NCBI RefSeq assembly: GCF_036108815.1
Contig: NZ_CP107985.1
Span: forward strand, 8,553,501-8,617,500
Direction of reading: 5' to 3'
Origin: Streptomyces sp. NBC_00353
Lineage (GTDB): Bacteria > Actinomycetota > Actinomycetes > Streptomycetales > Streptomycetaceae
DNA length: 64,000 nt
Both the position numbers and the translations under genes were made by a program. A model generated the notes under the pieces. It was not told the DNA's origin. It saw nothing but the letters and a program-made list of their open reading frames with translations, and did no database searches. Shown in pieces: positions 51,635 to 60,585 of this stretch (positions are counted from its first letter, which is position 1; every line of letters begins with the position of its first letter).

Positions 51635-52114
51635 ATGGCTACTCCTGACTTCATCCGCGAACTCCGTGTCACTGCCGGTACACAGCTGCTCCTGCTGCCG
51701 GGCGTCACTGCCGTGGTCTTCGACGACGAGGGCCGGGTGCTGCTCGGGAGACGCTCCGACACCGGCAAATGGTCGGTCATCGGTGGCATCTGCGAACCGG
51801 GGGAGCAGCCGGCGGTGTCGGCGGTCCGCGAGGTGTACGAGGAGACTGCCGTGCACTGCGTGGCGGAGCGGGTGGTGCTCACGCAGATGCTCGATCCCGT
51901 GCAGTACGCGAACGGCGACCGGTGCCAGTTCCTGGACGTCACCTTCCGTTGCCGGGCGACCGGGGGCGAGGCGCGCGTCAATGACGACGAGTCGCTGGAG
52001 GTGGGCTGGTTCCCGGTCGACGCCCTGCCGCCGTTGAACGAGTTCGGGCTCCTGCGGATCAAGCAGTCGCTCACGGACGAACCCACCTGGTTCGAGCCCG
52101 CGGGCCGGCAGTGA
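51635..52114 (+). CDS. NUDIX hydrolase
   Basis: The 159-residue protein has the Nudix box GGICEPGEQPAVSAVREVYEETAV; the Gly after EET is replaced by Ala-Val, a mild deviation from the REUXEEXGU consensus. It should hydrolyse a nucleoside diphosphate derivative. Two starts are possible: ATG 51635 (MATPDFIREL) or ATG 51623. It follows lnt by 33 bp on the same strand and ends before a strong terminator. Confidence 0.88.
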   Translation: MATPDFIRELRVTAGTQLLLLPGVTAVVFDDEGRVLLGRRSDTGKWSVIGGICEPGEQPAVSAVREVYEETAVHCVAERVVLTQMLDPVQYANGDRCQFLDVTFRCRATGGEARVNDDESLEVGWFPVDALPPLNEFGLLRIKQSLTDEPTWFEPAGRQ

Positions 52115-52141
52115 CGCAGTAACAGCAGCCGCGCATGCAGA

Positions 52142-52176
52142 CGCCGGACGGGCTCGACCACTCAGCCCGTCCGGCG
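52142..52176. terminator. 13-bp-stem terminator between convergent genes
   Basis: CGCCGGACGGGCT (52142-52154) and AGCCCGTCCGGCG (52164-52176) pair perfectly around a nine-base loop. It lies between the stop of the NUDIX gene (52114) and the stop of the minus-strand transporter (52203), so it can serve both. Confidence 0.8.
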
Positions 52177-52202
52177 ATTCCACGACTCACACAGTCAGAT
52201 GC

Positions 52203-53585
52203 TCATGCGGTACGGGCGTCGGCGGGCACAGCTGCGCCCGCGTCCGGCTCCGGTGCCGCCTCGATGTTCTCGAGGTCGCGGTACCGGGTCTCCTTCGCAC
52301 ACACGACAGCCAGCACGGTGATCAGCGCCGCGGCGATCACATACAGCGAGATCCATGTCGAACTGTGGTAGTTCTCGAGCAGCGCGGTGGCGATGAGCGG
52401 CGCCGGGGCACCGGCTGCGACCGAAGAGAACTGAGCACCGATCGACGCACCCGAGTACCGCATCCGGGTCGCGAACATCTCCGAGAAGAAGGCCGCCTGA
52501 GGCGCGTACATCGCCCCGTGGAAGATGAGCCCGACCGTGACGGCGAGCAGCAGGCTTCCGAAGCTGCTGCTGTCGATCAGCGCGAAGAACGGGAACATCC
52601 ACAGCCCCACACCGACCGCCCCGATCAGATAGATGGGCTTGCGGCCGAACCGGTCCGACAGCGCGCCCCACACCGGGATGACCGCGAAGTGGATGGCGGA
52701 GGCGATGAGTACGGCGTTCAGCGCCGTCTGCCTGCTCAGGTCCGCGGCAATCGTCGCGTACACGAGGATGAACGCCGTGATCACGTAGTAGCTGATGTTC
52801 TCCGCCATCCTGGCCCCCATGGCGATGAGCACATCCCGCCAGTGGTGCCGCAGCACGGCGACGAGCGGCATCTTCTCGGCCGCGGCGGCGGCCCCCGTGC
52901 GCGCCTCGGCCTGCGCCAGCGCAGCCTTGAACACCGGTGATTCATCGACAGAGAGACGAATCCACAAGCCGACGATCACGAGCACACCGGAGAGCAGGAA
53001 CGGGATGCGCCAGCCCCAGGACCCGAAGGCGGAATCCGACAGCAGCGCGGTGAGCGCGGAGAGCACCCCGGTCGCGAGCAGCTGCCCGGCCGGCGCCCCG
53101 GTCTGCGGCCAGGAGGCCCAGAACCCACGCCGCTTCGCATCCCCGTGCTCCGATACGAGGAGCACAGCCCCGCCCCACTCACCACCGAGGGCGAAGCCCT
53201 GCACCAGTCGCAGGACCGTGAGCAGGACCGGAGCGGCGGCACCGACGGTGGCATGCGTCGGCAGCAGCCCGATGGCGAAGGTCGCCCCACCCATCAGCAG
53301 CAGACTCAGCACCAGCAGCTTCTTGCGGCCGAGCCGGTCGCCGTAGTGCCCGAACACCAGGGCGCCGAGTGGCCGGGCTGCGAAGCCGACCGCGTAGGTG
53401 AGGAAGGAGAGGAGCGTTCCGACGAGCGGGTCGGACTCGGGGAAGAACAGCTTGGGGAAGACGAGCGCGGCTGCTGACCCGTAGAGAAAGAAGTCGTACC
53501 ACTCGATGGTGGTCCCGATGAGGCTTGCGGCGACGATGCGCTTGAGCGAGCGGGTGGTTGGCGGTGCGGATGCCGAGGCGGCCAT
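52203..53585 (-). CDS. MFS transporter, metabolite:H+ symporter (MHS) type
   Basis: The 460-residue protein has twelve helices with MHS features: IGTTIEWYDFFLYGSAAALVFPKLFFP, GHYGDRLGRKKLLV, RLVQGFALGGEWGGAVLLVSEH and AKRRGFWASWPQTGAPAGQLLA. Family members (ShiA, KgtP, proline/betaine) import organic acids or zwitterions with protons. The substrate is not readable. The ATG at 53585 has GGAAGTGG upstream. A short in-frame extension to 53630 is open but lacks transporter residues. Confidence 0.92.
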   Translation of the reverse strand: MAASASAPPTTRSLKRIVAASLIGTTIEWYDFFLYGSAAALVFPKLFFPESDPLVGTLLSFLTYAVGFAARPLGALVFGHYGDRLGRKKLLVLSLLLMGGATFAIGLLPTHATVGAAAPVLLTVLRLVQGFALGGEWGGAVLLVSEHGDAKRRGFWASWPQTGAPAGQLLATGVLSALTALLSDSAFGSWGWRIPFLLSGVLVIVGLWIRLSVDESPVFKAALAQAEARTGAAAAAEKMPLVAVLRHHWRDVLIAMGARMAENISYYVITAFILVYATIAADLSRQTALNAVLIASAIHFAVIPVWGALSDRFGRKPIYLIGAVGVGLWMFPFFALIDSSSFGSLLLAVTVGLIFHGAMYAPQAAFFSEMFATRMRYSGASIGAQFSSVAAGAPAPLIATALLENYHSSTWISLYVIAAALITVLAVVCAKETRYRDLENIEAAPEPDAGAAVPADARTA

Positions 53586-54311
53586 GGGTACCACTTCCGG
53601 ACGGTTGCGGGGACGTTTCCGTGTCGCCACACCGTAGGAACGGGCAGGTCAGAGGCGTATGTGGTGGGAGACCATAGTTCTCGGGTCGAGTGTGCACGGG
53701 GCCACCATGACAGGTGTGTCGAGCCTGCCTCATGGACCGTACTGAAGGCGGCGGGCGTCTGTCCGAGTTGTGTCGTTCGGCATGGTTCAGTGCCTTGGTG
53801 CTGACTCCCGTGCTGGTCCTGATCACCCGTCCCGTGCTGACTCGGTGCTGACTACGCAGCGTTGAACTTCAGGATTCGGGGCGGATCGGGCGGTGGCGTT
53901 CTTCGCCTTCCACGGCTGTCGTCAGGTCCGCCGGGTTCCCGCTGAGGCGGCCATGGGCGGTGGCGCGGAGTCTCGCCGTTCTTGGGTGCGTCCGCCGGTG
54001 CGTGAAGTTTGGCTCCTGGCCGGTCCGGATCTTGGTCCGCGCTCAGAGCGTCGGCGGGTGCTGGACCGCGCCCTCGTCAGCGGCATGGCCGAGAGACCCC
54101 GGAGTCCGGTCGGAACGCCCCGCATGGATACCAGGGCCATCTGGTCGGCCGCTGCGCTGCCGGCCGACAGCACCCCGCGGTGCTGGGCCTCCCACAGCAC
54201 GGTCATCGCATCGACGGCCTCCCGCGATGTCCGAGGGCGGTCAGGCACACCTACAGCTGACCGTGCAGGGGAAGGGCTCGACGGGCGCGGTCCGTCCGCG
54301 CCGGTTGCGGG
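53586..54311. other. 726-bp stretch without a supported gene
   Basis: No frame has recognisable motifs with a normal start. The minus-strand frame at 53922-54248 (MPDRPRTSREAVDAMTVLWE and onward) is open for 108 codons but turns into an Arg/Ser/Thr-rich tail. A neighbouring frame ends in RILKFNAA near 53858. Decay of a former gene is possible and cannot be shown by eye. The left end should hold the MHS gene promoter. Confidence 0.4.
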
Positions 54312-55772
54312 TCACCGGCGGTCGGGCAGACTCCAGCGGTACGGAGCGATGAGCCGGTCGACCGACTCGGGGCCCCAGGAGCCCGGGGCGTACGGCTCGA
54401 CCTGCGGCGGGTTCGCCAGCAGCGGGGCGGATGCCTCCCACAGACGCTCGATCCCGTCGGAGCGGGTGAACAGGGACTGGTCTCCCAGCATCGCGTCCAG
54501 GATGAGGCGTTCGTATCCTTCGAGCGCGTACATCGAGTTGAAGGAGCCGCCGTAGTCGAAGACCATCCCGGCCTCCTCGAGGCGCATGGCAGGGCCGGGC
54601 TCCTTCACCAGGAAGCGGGTGGCGATCCGGCCGGGGTCGTCGAAATCGATCACCAGCTCGTTGTTCCGGGCTTCTTCTGAGTCGCCCTGCGCGGGCAGCG
54701 GGAACATGCGCAGGGCCGGTTCCCGGAATCCGAGCGTCACGACGTGCCTTCCCTCTCCGAGCGACTTGCCCGAACGCAGGAAGAAGGGCACACCGGCCCA
54801 CCGCCAGTTGTCGAGTTCGACGCGCAGCGCGATGAACGTCTCGGTGTCCGACCGGGGATCGACGCCCGGCTCGTCGCGGTACCCCTCGTACTGGCCACGG
54901 ACGACCTGTGCCGGGTCCAGTTGCCGCAGGGACTGGAAGACCTTTTCCTTCTCGTCCCGCAGCGACTTCGCCGTGAGTTCGGCAGGGGGCTCCATCGCCA
55001 TGAACCCCATGAGCTGGAAGAGGTGAGTGACGATCATGTCCCGGAAGGTGCCGGTGCCTTCGAAGAACTGTGCCCGGCCCTCGATCCCGATCTTCTCCGG
55101 CACGTCGATCTGCACATGGCTGATGTGGTCGCGGTTCCAGATGGGCTCGAAGAGACCGTTGGCGAACCGGAGGGCGAGGATGTTGTCCACGGACTCCTTG
55201 CCGAGGAAGTGGTCGATGCGGAAGGTCCGGGACTCGTCGAACACGGAGTGGATCGTCGCATTGAGGGCCTGGGCCGAGGGGAGATCCGTACCGAAGGGCT
55301 TCTCCACGATGACGCGGGCGTTCTCGGCGAGGCCGGTCGCGCCCAGCATCTCGATCACGGAGGCGAAGGCCGTCGGCGGCACAGCGAGGTGGAACAGCCG
55401 GCGGGGTCTGCCTCCGACGGCCTGCTCGGCCTTCCGTACGGCCGAAAGGAGCGGCTCGGGGTCGTCGGGGTCCGCCGCGCCGAATGTCAGCGCTTCCTCG
55501 AACTCCTGCCACTCCGGGCCTTCCGGCTTCGATCTGCCGAATTCGGCGACCGCCTCCCGGGCCCGTTTGCGGAAGTCGTCGTCGCTGAGCGCGGCCTGGG
55601 ACGGTGCCGAGCCGACGATCCGGTAGCGGGCCGGCAGCAGTCCGGCCTTGGCGAGATGGAAGAGTCCTGGCAGGAGCTTGCGCCGGGCGAGGTCACCGGT
55701 CGCACCGAACAGCACGATGACGTGGTCTTCGGGGACCGGACCACTGCTTTCGGATCCGGGGCCGCTGGTCAT
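54312..55772 (-). CDS. zwf: Glucose-6-phosphate 1-dehydrogenase
   Basis: The 486-residue enzyme has the NADP-binding FGATGDLARRKLLPGLF, the conserved VIVEKPFGTD and the active-site signature RIDHFLGKESVDNI with the catalytic His partner in WNRDHISHVQ. It oxidises glucose-6-phosphate to phosphogluconolactone in the oxidative pentose phosphate pathway and makes NADPH. It follows gnd by three bases in the same operon. Another zwf elsewhere in the genome is likely, as streptomycetes often have two. Confidence 0.95.
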   Translation of the reverse strand: MTSGPGSESSGPVPEDHVIVLFGATGDLARRKLLPGLFHLAKAGLLPARYRIVGSAPSQAALSDDDFRKRAREAVAEFGRSKPEGPEWQEFEEALTFGAADPDDPEPLLSAVRKAEQAVGGRPRRLFHLAVPPTAFASVIEMLGATGLAENARVIVEKPFGTDLPSAQALNATIHSVFDESRTFRIDHFLGKESVDNILALRFANGLFEPIWNRDHISHVQIDVPEKIGIEGRAQFFEGTGTFRDMIVTHLFQLMGFMAMEPPAELTAKSLRDEKEKVFQSLRQLDPAQVVRGQYEGYRDEPGVDPRSDTETFIALRVELDNWRWAGVPFFLRSGKSLGEGRHVVTLGFREPALRMFPLPAQGDSEEARNNELVIDFDDPGRIATRFLVKEPGPAMRLEEAGMVFDYGGSFNSMYALEGYERLILDAMLGDQSLFTRSDGIERLWEASAPLLANPPQVEPYAPGSWGPESVDRLIAPYRWSLPDRR

Positions 55773-55775
55773 GGT

Positions 55776-56807
55776 TCACCGCGCCTTCTCGGCGTGACCG
55801 CCGAATTCGCCGCGCATCGCGGACAGCACCTTGTCCCTGAACTCGCCCAGCCCGCGCGATTCGTACCGCTCGGTGAGCGCGGCGCTGATGACGGGTGCGG
55901 GCACGCTCTCCTCCACGGCCGCGACCACCGTCCACCGTCCCTCTCCGGAGTCGGAGACCCGGCCGGCGAAATCGTCGAGTTCGGGCGAGCGGGACAGCGC
56001 GTCGGCCACGAGGTCGACCAGCCAGGAGCCGACGACGGAGCCGCGGCGCCACACCTCGGCGACCTCGGCCACGTCGATCTCGTACTGGTAGGCCTCGGGT
56101 TCGCGCAGCGGGGCGGTCTCGGCGTCGACGGAGCGCGAACGCAGGCCCGCGTCCGCGTGCTTGATGATGCCGAGCCCCTCGGCGATGGCGGCCATCATCC
56201 CGTACTCGACCCCGTTGTGGACCATCTTCACGAAGTGGCCTGCGCCGCTCGGGCCGCAGTGCAGATAGCCCTGGGACGCGGTCCCGTCGGTCCGGGTCCT
56301 GCCGGGGGTGGGTTCGGCGTCCCCGGTGCCCGGGGCGATGGCGCGGAAGACGGGGTCCAGCCGGGCTACCGCCTCCTCCTTGCCGCCGATCATCAGGCAG
56401 TAGCCCCGCTCCAGGCCCCAGACACCGCCCGAGGTCCCGCAGTCGACGTAGTGGATCCCGCGCGGAGCGAGCTGCTTCGCCCGGGTGATGTCGTCCCGGT
56501 AGTACGAGTTGCCGCCGTCGATGACGGTGTCACCGGGGTCGAGCAGGGCCGCCAACTGGTCCAGTGTCGACTGCACCACGCCGGCGGGGAGCATCAGCCA
56601 GACGTTTCTGGGCTTTTCCAGCTTGTCGACCAGGTCGTGAAGGGAGGAGGCCGCGGTCGCCCCCTCCTTCTCCAGTTCCTGTACGGCCTCCCGGTCGAGG
56701 TCGTAGACGACACAGCGATGGCCGTCACGCATCAGTCGGCGCACGAGATTGGCGCCCATCCGGCCGAGCCCGATCATGCCGAGCTGCATGGGTGTGTCAG
56801 TGGTCAT
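55776..56807 (-). CDS. gnd: 6-phosphogluconate dehydrogenase, short (YqeC/GntZ-like) type
   Basis: The 343-residue protein has the N-terminal Rossmann motif GMIGLGRMGANLVRRLMRDGH, the substrate segments DGGNSYYRDD and CGTSGGVWGLERGYCLMIGG, and the active-site HFVKMVHNGVEYGMM with its Lys and His. It is the shorter decarboxylating type that lacks the C-terminal tail of the E. coli enzyme. GGGAAG precedes the ATG at 56807. It is the first gene of the gnd-zwf operon; both make NADPH. Confidence 0.93.
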   Translation of the reverse strand: MTTDTPMQLGMIGLGRMGANLVRRLMRDGHRCVVYDLDREAVQELEKEGATAASSLHDLVDKLEKPRNVWLMLPAGVVQSTLDQLAALLDPGDTVIDGGNSYYRDDITRAKQLAPRGIHYVDCGTSGGVWGLERGYCLMIGGKEEAVARLDPVFRAIAPGTGDAEPTPGRTRTDGTASQGYLHCGPSGAGHFVKMVHNGVEYGMMAAIAEGLGIIKHADAGLRSRSVDAETAPLREPEAYQYEIDVAEVAEVWRRGSVVGSWLVDLVADALSRSPELDDFAGRVSDSGEGRWTVVAAVEESVPAPVISAALTERYESRGLGEFRDKVLSAMRGEFGGHAEKAR

Positions 56808-57195
56808 GGCCGACTTCCCGTTCTTCAGAGCGCGGTGGTGACGGATGACTGCGTTGGCGGACGAGCCGTGGCCGGGCTCCGGCTCCTGGGCGATGCCGTC
56901 ATGTCCTCGCCTCTGCCGCGACTGCACCAGCGCTCGTGACCGAGCCCCTAAGCTAGCGTCGACGAACGATGGAACCGGGCATGCCGGGCCGCACAGGGTC
57001 TGGGATCCTGCTGTCTTTACGCTGAACGGCTCAGGTTCGACGAGGTCGAGGGTTAGGGCGGGGATCCGCTTCCGGCCCCTGGAACATTCCGTGACGCCTC
57101 TGCAGTCGCGGCGTCGGGTGCGCTGTACCGCGGCTCTTCCAACAGGGTCCGTCCGCGTGCGGCTTCGGGCAGCCACTTGTTCCAAACGAAAGGCC
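56808..57195. other. 388-bp stretch between gnd and the biosynthetic cluster
   Basis: No gene is supported. The left half should hold the gnd promoter. A minus-strand frame with FVWNKWLPEAARGRTLLEEP (near 57130-57190) is open but has no proper start and overlaps the end of the SbnA-like gene. The stretch marks the left boundary of the minus-strand cluster. Confidence 0.4.
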
Positions 57196-58281
57196 CTAGG
57201 TCTTTCGATCCTGGAGCTGATGGTGCTGGTCGCTGTTGCGGTCGCCGGTCTGCAGGTCCAGCCGCCGACGCCACCGTGCCGCCGGCGCGGCGGAGTCTGC
57301 CCAGGAACCGGGGGGCACCTTACGGGAGTTGAGCACATCCTCACCGTAAATGTCCTGCAGCCAGTTGGTGTGGTAAATGGTGTCGAGGTAGCGCTCGCCG
57401 AGGTCCGGGGCGATGGTCACCGCGGTCAGTTCGCTCGTGTCATGCCGGGCCAGCCAGTCCGTTGCGCCGCTGACCACCGTGCCGGTGGAGCCGCCGAACA
57501 GGAATCCGCCCCTGGCCAAACGATGGCAGGCACGGATCGTGTCCGCCTCCTCGACACGTATCACCTCATCCACATAGGACTCGTCGAGCAGCGGCGGCCG
57601 CATGCTCATCCCCAGGCCGGGAATCATCCGGCGGCCCGGCGAACCGCCGAAGGACACCGAGCCGACGCTGTCCACCGCGATGATCCGCACCGGCCGGTGC
57701 CACTCCCGGAAGTAGCGCGCACAGCCCATCAGGGTCCCGGTGGTGCCGGCCCCGACGAACAGCACGTCCAGTCGAGGGAACTGGCGGGCGATCGCCGGCG
57801 CCGTCGTGCGGTAGTGCGCCTTCCAGTTGCTCGGATTGGTGTACTGGCTGAGCCACACGTACCGGTCGTCGGAGGCGCACAGCGCGCGGATGTACTCGAT
57901 CCGCGCGCCGAGAAAGCCGCCGTTGGCCTCCTGGTCGGCGATCACGTGCACCTGACTGCCCAACGCCTCCATCATCAGCCTGGTCGACAGGTTGCCGCGG
58001 GCGTCCGTCACGCACAGGAACCGGTAGCCCTTGCTCGCCGCGATCATGCTCAGTGCCACGCCGAGGTTTCCGGACGAGGACTCGACGAGGATCGATTTCG
58101 GCGTCAGGATTCCATCCCGCTCAGCGGTCTCCACCATCTCGGTCGCGGCCTTCAACTTGATCGAGCCGGCGAAGTTGAAGCCCTCACACTTCAGGTAGAG
58201 CGAGTGCCCGAACATCGACCGAAGGTCGACATAGAGCTCCTCTTGGTTGAAGGCGTAGGGAACGGATATGACGGGCACCAT
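57196..58281 (-). CDS. sbnA: 2,3-diaminopropionate synthesis enzyme, SbnA-like PLP enzyme
   Basis: The 361-residue fold-type II PLP enzyme has Lys42 in FAGSIKLK as the Schiff-base Lys, the substrate loop VESSSGNLGVALS and the phosphate loop GAGTTGTLMGC. SbnA condenses O-phosphoserine with glutamate to ACEGA, which SbnB oxidises to L-2,3-diaminopropionate (Dap) plus 2-oxoglutarate. The start at 58281 follows AGAGGAGACC; an in-frame ATG at 58323 is worse. It is longer than staphylococcal SbnA (about 326) because of a basic C-terminal tail. It is the last gene of the cluster, 209 bp after sbnB, possibly with its own promoter. Confidence 0.85.
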   Translation of the reverse strand: MVPVISVPYAFNQEELYVDLRSMFGHSLYLKCEGFNFAGSIKLKAATEMVETAERDGILTPKSILVESSSGNLGVALSMIAASKGYRFLCVTDARGNLSTRLMMEALGSQVHVIADQEANGGFLGARIEYIRALCASDDRYVWLSQYTNPSNWKAHYRTTAPAIARQFPRLDVLFVGAGTTGTLMGCARYFREWHRPVRIIAVDSVGSVSFGGSPGRRMIPGLGMSMRPPLLDESYVDEVIRVEEADTIRACHRLARGGFLFGGSTGTVVSGATDWLARHDTSELTAVTIAPDLGERYLDTIYHTNWLQDIYGEDVLNSRKVPPGSWADSAAPAARWRRRLDLQTGDRNSDQHHQLQDRKT

Positions 58282-58490
58282 GGTCTCCTCTGTCTGGCGC
58301 AGCGCAGTTCCGGGAACGTCCATCCGGCCGTGGGCGGGCTTCTCGCTCTTGCGGCCGGGAGCCCGTGTCCAACCGAGCCGGGCGGCCCTGCGTCAGCGGC
58401 CGCTGTGCCGTACGTCCTGACTTGCTGCGACTTGACCGGTGATCTCTCCTGGGAATACCCCTGCACAAGCCTCCTGGGTTCTCGGCCGGC

Positions 58491-59561
58491 TCATCCGTAC
58501 CGGCTCAGTTCGTGGAAGAAGTCGTCGACGATGTGCAACTCGCCGCTGCGGACCACTTCGTTGTAGACGTCCTTGCCCACCGCGAGGTCGAGCACCCCGA
58601 GGCCGAAGGGTGAGAACACCACCGGCCGGTCCGCCGGCACCGTCACGCGTGCGGCCATCACGTCGTCCAACGTGCCGTGCAGGAAGTCCCGGTTGCCCGT
58701 GAGCTGCTCGGCCAGATGCGGCGAGGTGTCGGCCTTCAGGCAGTGCTCGACGTCATCGACGATGTTGGTCGAGGCGAGCAGGATCTCCGGCGCGAGGTCG
58801 CGCAGCGACACGTGCAGCACCAGGGGATTGTGCGCGAACCATGACAGGTCGCTGACATGCGGCCGGCCGGCGACGGTTGCGAAGACCACCAGGTCGCTGT
58901 GGCGGATCAACTGCTCGGCGCTGTCGTGCACGGTGATCCGGCCGGTGGTGCCCGACTGTTCCAGGTAGCACCGGAAGCCTGCCGCGCTGTCGGCGGACAG
59001 GTCGTGCACGCCGATCTCGTCGAACGACCAGCCGGTGCCGGCCAGGAAGGTGTGGATGTAGCGGGCGATCAAGCCCACCCCGAAGAACCCGACGCGCGTC
59101 GGTCGGGGCCGGTCGCGGCTGAGCCAGTCGGCAGCCGACGCCGCCGACGCGGCCGTCCTGGTGGCGCTGATGATCGAGCTTTCCAGACAGGCGAACGGGT
59201 AGCCGGTGTCCGGGTCGTTGAGGATCAGCACGGCCGAGGCCCTCGGGATGCCCGCCCTCACGTTCTCCGGGAAGCTGGAGATCCACTTCAGGCCGTCCAC
59301 CCGCGCCTCCCCGCCGATCGAGGCGGGCAGCGCGATGATCCGGGAGGACGGGCGGTCGGGGAAGCGCAGGAAGTACGACGGCGGGTTCACCGAATCACCG
59401 GCGCCGTGCACCCGGTAGGTGGCCTCGACCAACTCCACGATTCGTTTCTCGCGTCCGTGCAGCGCGCGCTGGACCTGGGCACCGGAGATCACCGCGAACG
59501 GTGGCACGGTGATCGGCGCGGGCAGCGCGGACTCCGTTGCGGTGGAAGCGACGGCGGTCAT
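58491..59561 (-). CDS. sbnB: 2,3-diaminopropionate synthesis enzyme, SbnB-like NAD-dependent dehydrogenase
   Basis: The 356-residue protein belongs to the ornithine-cyclodeaminase/mu-crystallin superfamily, with the Rossmann motif GFFGVGLIARYIHTFL (about 165-180) and the substrate region YFLRFPDRPSSRIIALPA. SbnB oxidises the SbnA product ACEGA with NAD to release Dap and 2-oxoglutarate. Its start overlaps the TauD-like gene stop by ATGA (59558-59561), so the two are translationally coupled. Confidence 0.88.
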   Translation of the reverse strand: MTAVASTATESALPAPITVPPFAVISGAQVQRALHGREKRIVELVEATYRVHGAGDSVNPPSYFLRFPDRPSSRIIALPASIGGEARVDGLKWISSFPENVRAGIPRASAVLILNDPDTGYPFACLESSIISATRTAASAASAADWLSRDRPRPTRVGFFGVGLIARYIHTFLAGTGWSFDEIGVHDLSADSAAGFRCYLEQSGTTGRITVHDSAEQLIRHSDLVVFATVAGRPHVSDLSWFAHNPLVLHVSLRDLAPEILLASTNIVDDVEHCLKADTSPHLAEQLTGNRDFLHGTLDDVMAARVTVPADRPVVFSPFGLGVLDLAVGKDVYNEVVRSGELHIVDDFFHELSRYG

Positions 59562-60562
59562 CCTGTGCTCACCTCGACAGTCGGCGAGCAGTCGGCCAGA
59601 TGTACGGGGTCGGCCATGGCGACGACCACTTCGCGCGGCCCCTCGAAGGGCTCCCTGCTGTGCGCGGTGCGGATGTTGTCGACGAGCATCAGGTCGCCGG
59701 CCTGCCACGGCTCGCGTGCGGTGTTGGCCTCGTAGACGCTGTTGAGCAGCTGCACGACGTCCTCGGCGATCGGGTCGCCATTGCCGAAGCGGGTATTGAA
59801 CGGCAGCCCGTCGGCGCCGTAGACGTCCACCAGGTACTCGCGCACCTCGGGGGCCATCGTCCACTCGTTGAGGAACGCGATCTGGTTGAACCAGCAGCGC
59901 CGGCCGGTGACCGGGTGACGCACCACGGCGCTGCGGCGCTGTCTGGTGCGCAGTCCACCGTCGGGCTGCCACTCGAACGTGATCGCGTTGGCGCGGCAGT
60001 AGCTCTCGACGGCGCCACGGTCGTCGGTGCCGAACGCCTCGGCGACGGTCGCCCCGATCTCGTCGTTGTAGCTGCGGGTGAGCAGCCACCCCTCCCGCTC
60101 GAAACGCTCGGTCAACTCGGCGGGCAGCGCGTCGAGCACGGTCGGTGAGTCGGCCACCGCGGTCGCCCCGCCGTCGGTGGGTGCGCTGAGACAGGCGAAC
60201 ATCATCATGCCGGGGAACTCAAGCGTGTAGCTCAGTTCGTGGTGCATGCACATCGGCTGGTTCGGCGGCCACTTCGATGAGGAGTACACGCCGTCGGAGT
60301 AGGTCCGTCGGGGCGCGAAGACCTCCTTCTCGGTCATCAGACCCGTGGCCAGCCTCGCGAAGACGGCGCCGGTTCCGGCCGCGTCCCGCAGCCCGAGGCC
60401 GCGTACCAGGACCGACCCGTGCTCGGCGACGACAGCGCGCAGCGCGTCCCGGTGCTCGGCTGCCCAGCCCGGCGCGTCGCCGGTGGCCTCGGCCCGCAGC
60501 AGCGGGGGTTTGCCGGGTTCACGTTCCACGTCGACCAGCGACGCCGTGGATAGGGACGACAT
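59558..60562 (-). CDS. TauD/TfdA Fe(II)/2-oxoglutarate oxygenase, SyrP-like
   Basis: The 334-residue protein has the iron ligands in MCMHHELSYTL (His-x-Glu) and the distal His and 2-oxoglutarate Arg in IRTAHSREPFEGPREVVVAM. GDLMLVDN and SPTDGGATAVADS-like segments match the SyrP/clavaminate-synthase group. SyrP hydroxylates an amino acid while it is bound to an NRPS carrier; here the carrier would be that of the neighbouring NRPS. AAAGGACATCGAG precedes the ATG at 60562. Desaturation or oxidation instead of hydroxylation is possible. The 2-oxoglutarate it needs is also made by SbnB. Confidence 0.85.
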   Translation of the reverse strand: MSSLSTASLVDVEREPGKPPLLRAEATGDAPGWAAEHRDALRAVVAEHGSVLVRGLGLRDAAGTGAVFARLATGLMTEKEVFAPRRTYSDGVYSSSKWPPNQPMCMHHELSYTLEFPGMMMFACLSAPTDGGATAVADSPTVLDALPAELTERFEREGWLLTRSYNDEIGATVAEAFGTDDRGAVESYCRANAITFEWQPDGGLRTRQRRSAVVRHPVTGRRCWFNQIAFLNEWTMAPEVREYLVDVYGADGLPFNTRFGNGDPIAEDVVQLLNSVYEANTAREPWQAGDLMLVDNIRTAHSREPFEGPREVVVAMADPVHLADCSPTVEVSTG

Positions 60563-60585
60563 CTCGATGTCCTTTCAGTTGCCAC

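Noticed and set aside
53922..54248. Minus-strand frame of 108 codons as a gene
   Set aside because: It has no recognisable family, poor start context and degenerates into low complexity; it may be a remnant.
57053..57274. Minus-strand frame with FVWNKWLPEAARG as a gene between gnd and sbnA
   Set aside because: No start with a ribosome-binding site, and it overlaps the SbnA-like gene; too short to identify.
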